Origin: Taenia hydatigena
Lineage: Eukaryota; Platyhelminthes; Cestoda; Cyclophyllidea; Taeniidae
Assembly: GCA_036345935.2 (NCBI GenBank)
Contig: JADWOT020001571.1
Span: 1 to 64,000 of the forward strand
Direction: 5' to 3'
Length of the DNA: 64,000 nucleotides
Shown here: positions 36,885 to 48,045 of the stretch, piece by piece
Numbering within the stretch: the stretch's first letter is position 1
Layout: each line of letters begins with the position of its first letter
Notes under the pieces: model-generated
Told to the model about the DNA's origin: nothing
Seen by the model: only the letters and a program-made list of their open reading frames with translations
Database searches by the model: none
Program-made: the position numbers and the translations under genes

Positions 36885-37110
36885 ACGTCATCTGATTCGC
36901 TGGTCAATAGCCAATGGAAAGTGACGAGTTCCAGGAGGTTTTTATGTCCACAAACCAGCCTGCATAGCTGCAAGCAAACATCGGATTTATGTCGGGAAAA
37001 GTCTAATTACATGTTCCGTTTCTTTTAATTGGTCAGATTTCTTGTTGACCGTGAAAAGACTTCTGGAACATCTGATTGGCTGAGTGGTAGCCAATGGGAA
37101 AATTGTATGA
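36885..37110 (+). promoter_or_regulatory. Duplicated CCAAT-bearing segment
   Basis: Two ~40-bp copies ~185 bp apart: CATCTGATTCGCTGG...AGCCAATGG (36,888-36,927) and CATCTGATTGGCTGAG...AGCCAATGG (37,068-37,106). The second has ATTGGCT and AGCCAAT facing each other, i.e. CCAAT boxes on both strands, as in some bidirectional promoters. I see no gene start that it clearly serves. Confidence 0.3.
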
Positions 37111-37119
37111 TAGACCTGT

Positions 37120-37831
37120 CATAAGAATAGTTATTTTTATTTTTTGCACAGCAGCTCGACTGATTAGAAAACGAGTGTTAGATGGTCACATAAGAACAAT
37201 AAAATTCTAGGCTATGGAGGACCATTGTCTGGAATTCTGGAAGAACTCTCATGTATGCATGTTATAATGAACTTGTAATCAAGGTTCTACTCATTTCATT
37301 TATGTAGTGACATTTCTCAGCTGTCTTTTCAGAGACGGTCCCGGTGGTGGTGGTAAGCTGGCTCCATCTTTGCGGTTGATACTACCTCAGGGCGCTGATT
37401 TCAACTGCGTCAAATACGCTTGCTTAACCGATCTCCATTTCGATGCACTTCCAGAGGTTGTTGTGGGCACTTTCGGTTAGCAATTGCTCTTCCATGATTG
37501 AACTGGCGACCCCCGTTCGTCGACCGAGAGTTCTTACACGTGACCACCTGCAGAGATACCAACTCACACCAAATGGTGGAGAATGAGTGGAGGAGAGTAG
37601 ACGCACAAACAACTGTTTTATGCCTGATGCACCACCTCAAAGGAGCAATGGATAATATTTTCATTGGTGCCATCAGACAAGAGCTCAACTGCGTCAGCCC
37701 ATGTCTCCAGCAATGACGCAGGGTGCTAAATGCCCAGTCAACTTCTTCACAACTTCTTCAATGTGTACAATCGGGCAGGAATGAATTAATAAATCAGGAA
37801 TGGGTAAATAAATGATCACTAAAAGTCGGCG
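37120..37831 (+). other. Possible exon remnant near 37,395-37,480; otherwise nothing
   Basis: A plus-strand frame DFNCVKYACLTDLHFDALPE is reminiscent of CCIDLNFEHLPYV at 57,945-57,985, also on plus. The resemblance is short and both frames close soon, so this is only a pointer to a shared ancestral exon. Confidence 0.2.
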
Positions 37832-38059
37832 TAGTGTCCCTAACCTACTCCTAAATATCCAACACATCTTGCATATTCCGAAGGAAGAGAGGCGCCTTTA
37901 CTGATTGCAACAGTAGCAATAGTTGAGCATTACCAAAGATAGCAGCAATAAAGATAGCTAAAGTATTCACATTACCATAAGGAGCAGAAGCAGCAGCGGC
38001 GTTGGCGGCAGAAGGGAGAGGAAGACAGGAGGGCATGGCAAGGCAGGACAGGGCAGGGG

Positions 38060-38412
38060 AGGGAAGGGAAGGGGAACAAGTTCACGTGTGGTTTCCTGCA
38101 CACACGGGAGGGTACTTCCAACCACCTCTTCCAAACATCCTATGCCCTTGACGACATCAGGCAGAGCTTGGGCTGGCGGGTGAGTTGGTGGGTGAGTGAG
38201 TGAGTCGGTAAACAGCGCCTTAAGACTGCTCATTGAAGCCATGGATCATTGAAGGAGGATCGATCGCCGGCACTACTGCCACCACCACCACCACCACCAC
38301 CAATGACACCACCGGCCGATACGGAAGCAAAATTGGTCCCAGCATTCACCTCAATGTGTCCACGAGGCCACTCCGTAAAACATTCATACCGCCTGGCTCG
38401 CTGCAAGTGCAA
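38060..38412 (-). pseudogene. Exon remnants, unidentified gene (left arm)
   Basis: The minus frame reads TEWPRGHIEVNAGTNFASVS, a Gly run from the ACC repeat, a stop, then LPDVVKGIGCLEEVVGSTLP and TTRELVPLP. The right-arm partner differs mostly by conservative changes (LPGVVEDIGCLEEVIESTLP, TTRELVPLP), suggesting that it once coded. The flanking proline and leucine runs are low complexity. Product unknown. Confidence 0.35.
38281..38302 (+). repeat. (ACC)n microsatellite
   Basis: Seven ACC units; mirrored as GGT units at 57,432-57,452. Confidence 0.85.
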
Positions 38413-39546
38413 AAGACGCCTTCTCCATCACTTCAAACAAATCACTACTTCCCCATCCTCTTCCACTCTCCCATCCGCCTAACACCCAAAAGGGAGGCTC
38501 ATTCCATCCAAATCTACGTCCCCACCACTACCCTTTGTAAGTCGGCATACACGAGCACAAAATATTATTTCATGACTGACATTTCCATCCTACCACCTTT
38601 GCATTATTCTAGCCACTTTTTCTACAAGAAATCCAATTTTGAAAATCGAGGCTACAGCATTACTTAGGCACTGGCTCTAATCAGAGCCACCTTCGTCACA
38701 CACTCGGGTGGATCCATATCAGACACATTTTCACATTTCTGCTAGATAATTTGCTTCCTTCACTGCCATAGTCACAGCTTCCTCGAATGCACTAGACCAC
38801 TCGCTGAAACAGTCTTCATCGACGACTATGAAACATGCACATTTTAAAACATCGTCCCTTACTACTGCGAAAGACCCACTCAATCGCTTTGAACAACACC
38901 TAATCGCCACACTTCTCCGTTCAACGACTTTTGAAGAGAAGGAGACAGTCTTTCAAACGTGGCCACCGACCCGCCTTCTCCAATGCCAACTTAGGCTTTT
39001 GCATCAGTGAACATAGTTAGTAATATTAAAATTCACACCCTTTAATGCGTTTAAGCCTTCCCACCAATTAGTTCAACCGCAAATACTGACTACTGCTAGT
39101 GCTTTAAGGCTGCAAAATACATTACCATCTTTTCCTCCAACACTTTCTACCTTTTCAGAAACACGGAAACTGACAACTTCAAAAACAACACCCAATCCCC
39201 ATGCCGACACGAGGGACCACCACGAATCCACCCAAGTGACACGCCACAGCGTACAAACCACATCCCATCCTAACCTCAGCCCAGCCCCAACCCCGATAGT
39301 AATTAGTCCAGATGAGGTCGGAAACCACCCCAGCTTTCTACCCCAGATACTCCCTACACGGTCCCTCCCGTCCCCTCCTTTTCCATCCATTCTCACTCCT
39401 AAGGCCAAGTCGCAATAGTAGTAGGGAAGCACGACAGTCGCCCCCACTTCCTCCCAATAGTTCGCGCCCAACACATCCAACAGTGGAGATCTACCCACTT
39501 ACTTACCTCCTCTAAGATGATGCACCACCATTCATCACCTTTACAG

Positions 39547-39760
39547 TCAGTAACAAATTAACTTCCACCCTCCCACCGCAAAAACATTTCCGTACCTGCG
39601 GAAACAAAACATACCGCAATTGCCACCATCGAACTCTGGCCCATAGCGCTTCCATTCGTTGTCGTTGTCGTCGTCGTAAGTGAACGTCTCCTTCACTCTT
39701 TCACACACCCACGGCAGAGCTCCCTGGCCTTTCCCCTCCTTCTCCGCCACCCACCCACTT
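39547..39760 (-). pseudogene. Exon remnant with EWKRYGPE motif (left arm)
   Basis: The minus frame includes CERVKETFTYDDDNDNEWKR then YGPEFDGGNCGMFCF. A GTACGG just after could be a splice donor. The right-arm partner is similar with conservative changes, a sign of past coding. I do not recognise the family. Confidence 0.35.
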
Positions 39761-40259
39761 ACTCACCCAGCCACCCATGCCCGCGAAGACAAACATACGG
39801 AGGCATAATAGCAGTAGTAGACCCTGTCGTCCATGCCAACAGTCGCATCGCACAATCCAGACGGAGACGCCACCGCCACCGCGAATCACGCCAACATCTT
39901 GCATTGCCTACCATTCCACACACTCATCACATGTTACTTCACCATCACAACAACCAAGGTAAGTTTGTGGCATCTAAAAAGGAAAAAAAACAAACAATGG
40001 AAAGACCAATGTGCGGGGGTCCAAAGCGCTGCAAAGCTAACATACACAAACATAACTACTAATAGGAGAAAAAGAAACAGGCATCTCAAAAAGCAAACAC
40101 TTAGGACTGCTACAAAGTACAGTCTGTGTGGTGATGCCCAAGCTTCACACTAGCCACTCCTTCTTCCTCCGCTCCTAACCCTGCTGCGTCCACCACACTC
40201 AGAGACACCAACTCATGCCGTCAAAGCCGAGCAACCTACCATTCAGCCATCACTTAGGC

Positions 40260-40583
40260 CCTCTACACAACATGTTTCACAGCAGGGATCATATCGACAC
40301 AACAAACAACCCTCGTCCTGCACCCACTCCTCCGCCATCCATATGTGCGCCAACAACACGCATATCATAATGGTGAAAATAGCGCAGGTGAAGCAGGTAA
40401 AGGAGAACAGCACTTTTCCATCCAACATGTGGACGAACATTGATTCCATCGCTGCCCACACGAAAAAGGACAACAACAACTCATTTAGCACAATCCAATC
40501 TTACCTGAGAAATGTGTAAAGTGATAACAAAGACAAGATTCGCACTCATTACTGCTACAGCTTCTTCTTCTTCAGTGTCCATT
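40260..40583 (-). pseudogene. Two exons of a membrane protein, frameshifted (left arm)
   Basis: Exon 40,583-40,505 (79 nt; MDTEEEEAVAVMSANLVFVI...SQ) ends at CAG|GTAAGA. After a 53-nt intron the next exon starts at 40,451 (GGGCAG|CGATGGAATCAA). Relative to the right arm it has two extra bases, so the TM frame (LFSFTCFTCAIFTIMICVLL, then AHIWMAEEW) is no longer joined to the first exon. Splice sites are intact, the frame is broken. Confidence 0.5.
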
Positions 40584-41214
40584 CTAGCACGAAAACGAGC
40601 TAAATAATGCATAATAAGATTTATAAATATGGTTAGCACTTCGTAGTGAGAAAGCAAACAAATTACAAATTGCCGAAACAATCTTAACTTATCACTCGAG
40701 GTGTCATACAGCGAAAAGTGTACGTGAGTGGGCATCGTAGTTGGAAAACAAAACGTCCTAACAGCCATAATATGAGACTTTTGCGTTCACTTTACCAAAG
40801 TTGCAAGTCCCTTTATCAAATTGGACCTCATTCATCAAAACTCATTCTTACTAAAGTAAGGAACCGCTTAAAAACAGTTAAATCAATCGCACTCAATCCA
40901 AAGAAGTGTTTTGCATTAACAACATCAACGCGATCAGGCAGTGCAAATGGAAATCACAAAGTTATGAGAGCAACTGCGGCTGGTTCTGGTAAAGGAAAAA
41001 GCATACATCGACACTCGTAAAATTGGTGCTTATTTTCAAGAAAGCACCAAGCACGTAATTTCCAAGCACTCTGTTAGGTTTTAGCACCTCCCACAAAATC
41101 ACGCCCCAATGCTCAAATTCAAACATCAGTAAAAACAAATAACCTCACAAACCGCAAAAACAGTCGAAATTTACATCTGTACAGGAAAAAATGCACGTGA
41201 GAAGACCTTGCAGA

Positions 41215-41990
41215 TAAAAAGACACCGTCAACAGCCACGTTAAGAGGCATTTGCGTCTACTCTAACAAGTATATGTATAAAGGAAACAAATCGACATTTA
41301 AAGTACCTCACAACAACTAGCTAACTAAAAACAATAAAAGGATACTTAATACTTACTGGCTTCCCAACTCTTGGCAGCAGATGAAGGCGCATTAACTCAG
41401 AAAATCTACCCCCAAAAACACGTGCAAACTACGCAAGCCGCGCACAAATCTGGCTAATCAGTTCAAAGTTCGTCCGATGAAACAAATAAGCTTTAAATTT
41501 TTATGTATTTTTGATGGAACCATAATTACGACGGATACCAACAGTTTCGACTTTTGGTATAATTTGGGCAGCAAGCATACGAATGACAGTTTACAAAGTG
41601 CACAAATTGAGAACACTGTTAATATTTACATATTAGTAATATAAATGCATAATAGTGATATTGTGAGGTCCGTCAGCAAGTCGTAAAAGCAGTTCGAAAA
41701 CAATGAGTAACGTCATTTCGTCAATTGGTTGTACACTTCAATTTACTTTTAGCATGTGTTTTGTAGCAAAGTTCATATTCAAAATAAATAGACGCGTTGC
41801 TCAATTGGAGCAATGGACTGACCTTACCCACATTGACTTGCAGGTGTCGATCACCTCCACAAGAGATAAGCACTTGTAACAAATCCCGCCCAACATCTTG
41901 TTGGTTGGTGGAGTGTAAGCTACGCTTTCAGATGGCAATTTTCGGTTGCGATGCCTTCACATCCCACCATACGTCGACGCGGTGGTACAG
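41215..41990 (+). repeat. Shared ~750-bp element, copy A
   Basis: Shares with copies B (43,828-44,535, +) and C (53,075-53,830, -) the sequence from GACACCGTCAACAGCCACGT to TTCAGATGGCA, including GCTCAATTGGAGCAATGGAC. AT-rich middle; the short ORFs in it are not conserved between copies. Confidence 0.7.
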
Positions 41991-42289
41991 TGGCCAACTT
42001 CGTAATTACTTTCTGAGTTGAGCATCAATCATATTGGCAGTTGTTCCATTCAGTGGAGTGCTACCTGACCTTCCACCTCGTGTGGTAGCTGTCATGACAT
42101 GACTGCTAATTGTCTAAACTTACCTGATCTGCCAGTAACCAGAATGCAATTGTGAAAACAGGTTCGATTTTACTGGGATAGTTGATCATGGTAGAGGTGG
42201 GAGCGCTCGACAATTTAACAGGATTACTTTTTGTGTGGAATGATTTGAACTTTTTGATTCCCTCTGTCAGGAGACATGACAGCTACCCT

Positions 42290-42799
42290 ACCCCATCTCC
42301 ACGGTTCCTCAATTCACAATTCTCGCTTCTGTGCAGCTCACAACTTCACTACTCCCCACTTCTTCCTCTCGCCTACACCTTCACAAATCCAAGTCTTCAT
42401 CCCTCCCTCCCTCCTTCCTTCTTTTCTTTCTTCCTTTCGCCCTTCCTTCCAACCTTCCCTCCATCCATCTATCTATCTATCTAATTTGATCGCGCGTCAC
42501 ACATCCCTCAACACCGAGCTTCCTATGAGCATACACATCTCCATTAATACTTCTTCTTCTCCGTCTAAGAAGAGGAAAGAGGCTCTTCAGATTCTCCACC
42601 ATCCTCCCAGAGCCAACTAACAACGACTCTTCATGATCGCAGCCCAAACGCATACAACACATACACAAACACAGTACGAAACACAAGCACTGCAGCATAC
42701 TTACAACCTATCACACACAGCCACTACCCACGCGCAACACAAACAAATCACCCAACCAGTCAGTTCTCTCCTCCAAATAATAACTACAAGGAAAATTAG
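42290..42799 (+). other. Cassette copy 1 leader: intronic or untranslated, CCTT/ATCT repeats
   Basis: Matches 48,045-47,470 in reverse. It contains pyrimidine microsatellite 42,401-42,482 and a short frame MSIHISINTSS that has an in-frame stop in copy 2, so it is not under coding constraint. Confidence 0.45.
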
Positions 42800-43794
42800 T
42801 TGTCCTTCATCGACTTTATTAATTTCAACGCAAACAATCGTATCGCTAGGCAGCACATACCATGCCCATGTGGCCTAAGTAAGAACATCGAGAACTTTCA
42901 ATCATGTTAGTCTTGCGGCAATTCAAAGTCATCATGCACGTAGTAGACATTGAAGGAGCCGAGGAGGACTTCCCCCTGAGCATTCTCTTCTGCGTGTACA
43001 GGTACATGCAGATGAGCGAAGCTCGTCGGAGCTGTCTGTGTGCAGTGCCGAGTGTTCAATCTGCTGGTAAGCGTTGTGCGATTGAGCGGCGTCAGCGTCA
43101 CTAATAACACTGTGTGATTTCAGAGGAGGGCGAGCTGGTCGTGATTGAGGAGGCGGAGCCAGCACAGCCAACGCAGCCATCGGAGTCAACGGAGCCGGAG
43201 GAGGTCGCGGAGGAGGAGGAGACGCTAATGCCATCATCGCCGTCTCAAGCATCGCTGGCCTCACCCATCCTGTCCCAGTCCTCCCCATCTCAGTCATCCA
43301 TATCCTCCAGTACGTTGCTTGAACATGGTCTATCTCATCCTTCGTTTCTCATGTCTACTCCCTCCACGCTTTCATTTTATGCCTTCATTCATTCATTGAT
43401 GAGACCCACTCTCTAACCAATTCGGTGTGGTGAACCACTTCTTCTTCCCTTCACGTAGGCTTAGAGGTGAACTACGAAGTGGAGGACTTGCTCGTTCCTC
43501 ACCAGGACCGTGAGGGGCAGGCGCAGGCGCAGGGAGAAGGGTCAGCTATGTCACCCACCACCAGTGGCACGCCCACCTCCCACTACCTCAGCGCCTCCTC
43601 ACCCAACCACGTGGTTGGTGCCTCTTGGGGAGGTGGCGACAATGATACAGTGCAGTCAATGCATGCACCCACCACACACGGATCGTCATCATCGGTTGTC
43701 CGTCTCGAGGGTAGGCAGGAGTCGGTGGAGGCCAACACTCCCCCACCAACCCGCTCATCCACTCACGAAATCGTTAGTCCAGACAGCACGACGG
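42800..43794 (+). pseudogene. Exon cassette copy 1: four spliceable exons in one open frame, truncated 3'
   Basis: Exons 42,800-42,878, 42,911-43,066, 43,124-43,309 and 43,459-43,794, each with AG acceptor and GT donor, join in phase 1 every time without a stop. The first intron is only 32 nt. Product by exon: (1) FNANNRIARQHIPCPCGL; (2) QFKVIMHVVDIEGAEEDFPL plus a Cys-bearing end; (3) a Glu/Pro/Ser-rich segment (EPAQPTQPSESTEPEE, SSPSQASLASP); (4) EVNYEVEDLLVPHQDREGQA then Ser/Thr/Pro-rich sequence. The end looks disordered. No start codon exon and no 3' exon: element B begins just past the last donor. Three partial copies exist. I do not recognise the family. It could be a live alternative segment of a larger gene, but a fragment is likelier. 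Confidence 0.5.
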
Positions 43795-43827
43795 GTGAGT
43801 GAACACCACCTACCAAGCCTGCAGTTG

Positions 43828-44535
43828 AAAAGTAACCGTCAATAGCCACATTAAGAGGTATTTGCGTCTACTCTAACAAGTATGTGTATAAAGGAAACAA
43901 ATCGGCATTTAAACTACCTCACAGCAACTGACTAACTAAAAATAATCAAAAGATACTCAATACCTACTGGCTTCCCAACTTTTGGCAGCGGATAAAGGCG
44001 CATTAATCCAGAAAATTTATCCCCGAAAACACGTGCAAACTACGCAATCCGCGCACATTTCTGACTAACCAGTTCAAAGTTCGTCCGGTAAAACAAACAA
44101 ACTTTGAATTTTTATGTATTTTTGATGGAATTATAAGTACGACAAATACCAACATTTTCGACTTTTGCGTATAATTTGAGTAGCGAACGTACTAACGGTA
44201 ATTTACAAAGCGCGCTAAATGAGAAAGTTGTTAATATTTGTATATCAGTAATAAAAATGCATAACAGTGATGCTGTAAGGTTTGCCAACAAGTCGTAAAA
44301 GTGGTTTAAACGACAGCGAGGAATGTCATTTTGTCAATTAGTCGTGCACGTCTATTTACTTCAAGCATGTGTTTTGTAGCAAAGTTCATATTCAAAACGA
44401 ATAGACGCGTTGCTCAATTGGAGCAATGGACTGACCTTACCTACATTAACTTGTAAGTGTCGATCACCTTCGCAAAAGATGAGCACGCCTAACATCATGT
44501 TGGCTGGTGGGGTGTAAGCTGCGTTTTCAGATGGC
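43828..44535 (+). repeat. Shared ~750-bp element, copy B
   Basis: Direct repeat of copy A; together they bracket exon-cassette copy 1. It begins right after the exon-4 donor of that cassette (GTAACCGTCAATAGCCAC) and so cuts off the rest of the gene. Confidence 0.7.
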
Positions 44536-45031
44536 AGCAAACATGACGTCGGCCTTTGGCGATGAGGAGCGTCCGTCTACCCACTCTCCCATGGCTTGGA
44601 CGCTGTGTTGGTGGCGCTAATAAGGCATCATCTGTTTCAATCAAGCATGTAATAAAGCATTGCATTTACGGGTCACTGAACCCGAAACGATAACATCAAC
44701 AGCAGCAACTACAGCATCAACGGCGACAGCAAGAAGAAAGTGAGCGCAGCACGCGTCGGATGTTGTTACGAAGGCGTCTTCTCCACTGCAAAGGCAAAAG
44801 GCGTATTAAGGGAGAAAAAGGGTGGGTGGGGGAAGGGAGAGAAGGGAGGAAAGAGAGGAGAGTGTAAAGGAATTGCAGTCGCGTGTGCTACGCACATGTA
44901 TGTGTCATCAAAATCGCACGATATAATGAGGCAAGAATAAAGTAGATAGCAGCATCAACAGCAGAAGCAGTCATAGTGGTAGTATTAGTAGTGGTGGTAG
45001 TAGTAGTATAGGTAGAAGAAGGCGCACTTAC
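44536..45031 (+). other. No gene; purine-rich stretch and TAG repeats
   Basis: Follows element B. It has a GGGA-rich tract (44,815-44,870), AGC-type trinucleotides and (GTA)n at 44,976-45,009. No conserved frame. Confidence 0.5.
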
Positions 45032-46156
45032 TGAAAGGCGAAGGGACTGTTGACGAGCCTCCGATCCAACTGTCAAATGAGAGAAAAATCGATGATGATG
45101 ACGACGCCGACGACGATGGACGATGGGTGATGGATGATGGATGGGTAGGTGGAGAGTAGAGAGAGGTGGGTGGTAGGTGGTATTCACTCACCCGACGTGC
45201 TGTCTGGACTAACGATTTCGTGAGTCGATGAGCGGATTGGTGGGGGAGTGTTGGCCTCCACCGACTCCTGCCTACCCTCGAGACGGACGAGCGGTGATGA
45301 CGATTCATGTGTAATTGGCACTCGCATTGGCTGCACTGTATCATTGTCGCCACCTCCCCAAGAGACACCAACCACGTGGTTGGGTGAGGAGGCGCTGAGG
45401 TAGTGGGAGGTGGGCGTGCCACTGGTGGTGGGTGACATAGCTGACCCTTCTCCCTGCGCCTGCCCCTCACGGTCCTGGTGAGGAATGAGCAAGTCCTCCA
45501 CTTCGTAGTTCACCTCTAAGCCTACGTGAAGGGAATGGGAAAGAAGGTGGAGGAGGAGGAGAAGTAGACAGCGAAGTGTTTCACCACACCGAATTGGTTC
45601 GAGAGTGAGTCTCATCAATGAATGGATGAATGAATGCATAAAATGAATGCATGGATGCCTGAAAGAAATGGGAGACACAGAATGAGGGAAGGGGTAGGCA
45701 GTAAGAAAGCGTGGAGGGAGTAGACATGAGAAACGAAGGATGAGATAGACCATGTTCAAGCAACGTACTGGAGGATATAGAGGACTGAGATGGGGAGGAC
45801 TGGGACAGGATGGGTGAGGCCAGCGATGCTTGAGACGGCGATGATGGCATTAGCATCTCCTCCTCCTCCTCCTCCTCCTCCTCCTCCTCCTGCTCCTCCG
45901 AGCTCCTCCGGCTCCGTTGACTCCGACGGCTGTGTTGGCTGTGCTGGATCCGCCTCCTCAATCACGATTAGCTCGCCCTCCTCTGAAACACAGTGTTATT
46001 AGTGACGCTGACGCCGCTCAATCGCACACTTACCAGCAGATTGAACACTCGGAGCTGCACACAGACATCTCCGACGAGCTTCCCTCATCTGCATGTACCT
46101 GTACACGCAGAAGAGGATGCTCAGGAGGAAGTCTTCCTCGGCTCTCGCAATATCAA
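45032..46156 (-). pseudogene. Exon cassette copy 3: exons 2-5, frameshift in exon 3
   Basis: Exon 2 (46,156-46,034, 123 nt) uses a shifted acceptor (ACGTAG) that still keeps phase 1. Exon 3 (45,982-45,769) is 214 nt, not a multiple of three, because a GGA run expanded with an extra base; the reading frame is lost after STEPEEL. Exon 4 (45,521-45,192, 330 nt) is itself open (VNYEVEDLLIPHQDREGQAQ). Exon 5 (45,069-45,032, 38 nt, VGSEARQQSLRLS) has a clean acceptor (TTTGACAG) and donor (GTAAGT), and shows what is missing from copy 1. Confidence 0.52.
45857..45899 (+). repeat. (CTC)n microsatellite in cassette copy 3 exon 3
   Basis: Runs of CTC on plus, i.e. GGA codons on minus; its length change underlies the exon-3 frameshift. 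Confidence 0.85.
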
Positions 46157-46159
46157 CTA

Positions 46160-47010
46160 CGTAATTGCTCATTTTCTATTAACAGAAGCCTGGCATAAAG
46201 TGGCTGCAGCGAACCTACCTCAGCGTGTGTACGTAAAAGTGCAAGTGACGTTCAAATGCGACATGCCGATTGGTTGCTTGCTTGATTGATTGATTTATTG
46301 GGCGGAGGCAATCAATACGATTTGAATTCTGCCGACAGACAGCGCGACACATTCAGGTTGGTAGGTAGGTGGGCAGACAGCAGACAGACAGGTAAACAGA
46401 CAAACAGGAGGAAGGGCAGGCAGGTTTAGGTGCAAACGCATTAGTAGTTGGTAGATAGCCACTTGTGCCTCCATGTCGAGAGTCGTCCATTTGCAGTGGA
46501 TATGCGACAGGGTTGAGAATGACAACGTCACCTTCAATTTGACCTCCTGCCTCCATATGGGCTTATGTGAAATGGAAAGGGAAGTGAGCACAGAGTTAGG
46601 CAGGGCATGAGTGATCTGCAAACAATGCAATGTAGTGTAGGGCGCACTTGTCACAACTCAACTGCTCCACCAACTCACCACAGGTGTACGTGCGTGATTA
46701 AACTCATCTGCTGTGAGCCACATTGTGGTGGGGAGATGGTGTCCTCTGCAAAACGTCATTCACTTTGGTTGGTAGGTTCAAGCACTTGCCATGACAGTCG
46801 TCCACATGCTCACTGGAGAAAGTGGCGAAATGTAGTGCAGACGACGTGCCGCAGTAGATGGTGGGCACCGAGAATTACGTGTGTTCCTCCTTCTTAGGAA
46901 GGTGGGAAGGAGGTGAGTGAGGAGGAGGAGAAGAAGAAGATGATGGTGGTGGTGGCAGGAGGGAGTGGGCATGGGAGAGGTGGAATAAGATAGGCAATGT
47001 GCATTCAACC
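46160..47010. other. Spacer between cassette copies 3 and 2; no gene
   Basis: Includes GATT and CAGA-type short repeats (46,280-46,420) and a GAGGA/GATGGT patch (46,910-46,960). The short ORFs have no counterpart in copy 1. Confidence 0.45.
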
Positions 47011-47013
47011 TAC

Positions 47014-47467
47014 TGGCGGATATGGACGACTGAGGTGGGGAGTACTGCGGCAAGGTGAGTGAGGCCAGCGATGGTTGAGACGGTGACGTTGGTGGTGGTA
47101 CTGTCTCCACCTGCTCAGTCGCATCCTGCTGGCGCTCCTCTGAAATGCACATTGCTGGTGGCGATGCCTGAACTGCTTAAGTGGACACTTGGCTAGCAGC
47201 AGTGTGAAGACTTGGCGCCGCACATGGGCAGCATCATCGACGGGCGGCATTGACTGGCTCGGCTCATCTGCATGTGCGTATACACACATGCAGAAGAGGA
47301 TGCTCATGAGGAAGTCCTCTTCGGCTCCTTCAATGTCTACCACGCGCATGATGACTTTGAACTGCCGGAAGACTAACATGATTGAAAGTTCTCGATGTTC
47401 TTACTTAGGCCACATGGGCATGGGATGTGCTGCCTAGCGATACGATTGTTTGCATTGAAATTGATAA
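47014..47467 (-). pseudogene. Exon cassette copy 2: exons 1-3, damaged splice sites
   Basis: Inverted copy. Exon 1 ends at 47,405 with the same 32-nt intron, but its acceptor region is deleted. Exon 2 (from 47,372, RQFKVIMRVVDIEGAEEDFL) lost its donor (GTAAGC position reads GCCAAG). Exon 3 (47,139-47,014, 126 nt, EERQQDATEQVETVPPPTSP) keeps both sites and phase 1. There is no exon 4. It lies directly upstream of copy 3 on the same strand. Confidence 0.5.
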
Positions 47468-47779
47468 AGGTGATTATTATTATTTGGAGAAGAGAACTGA
47501 CTGGTTGGGTGATTTGTTTGTGTTGCGGGTGGGTAGTGGCTGCATGTGATGTGTTGTAAGTGTGCTGCAGTGCTTGTGTTTCGTACTGTGTTTGTGTATG
47601 TGTTGTATGCGTTTGGGCTGCGATCATGAAGAGTCGTTGTTAGTTGGCTGTGGGAGGAGAGTGGAGAATCTGAAGAGCCTCCTTCCTCTTCTAAGACGGA
47701 GAAGAAGAAGAAGTATTAATGGAGATGTGTATGCTCATAGGAAGCTCGGTGTTGAGGGATGTTTGATGCGCAATCAAAT

Positions 47780-47886
47780 TAGATAGATAGATGGATGGAA
47801 GGAAGAAAGGAAGGAATGAAGGAAGGAGGGAAGGAAGGAAGGAAGGAAGAAAGAAAGAAAGGAAGGAAGGAAGGAGGGAGGGATGA
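47780..47886 (+). repeat. Microsatellite (GGAA/GATG-type)
   Basis: Imperfect AGAT, GGAA and GAAA runs, counterpart of 42,401-42,482 on the other strand. The long Pro/Ser/Phe ORFs here come from the repeat. Confidence 0.85.
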
Positions 47887-48045
47887 AGACTTGGGTTTGT
47901 GAAGGTGTAAGCGAGAGGAAGAAGTGGGGAGTAGTGAAGTTGTGAGCTGCACAGAAGTAAGGGCTGTGAATTGAGGAACTGTGGAACTGGGCATATAGAT
48001 GTCGACATATGAGGAGGCGAATTAAGTGTGGGGTAGGGGTGATCG

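Larger units (their letters stand above)
37832..42288 (+). repeat. Left arm of the large palindrome (~4.5 kb)
   Basis: Reverse complement of 52,640-57,890 over its whole length, about four bases in five matching by eye. Anchors: AATATCCAACACATC (37,853 and 57,862), the ACC/GGT repeat (38,281 and 57,432), the Glu-rich 79-nt exon (40,505-40,583 and 54,552-54,630), the shared ~750-bp element (41,215 and 53,830), and CAATTTAACAGGATTAC (42,212 and 52,880). Confidence 0.8.

Noticed and set aside
41797..42021. ORF starting MLNWSNGLTLPTLTC as a gene
   Set aside because: Lies in the ~750-bp repeat; the frame is broken in copy B and altered in copy C.
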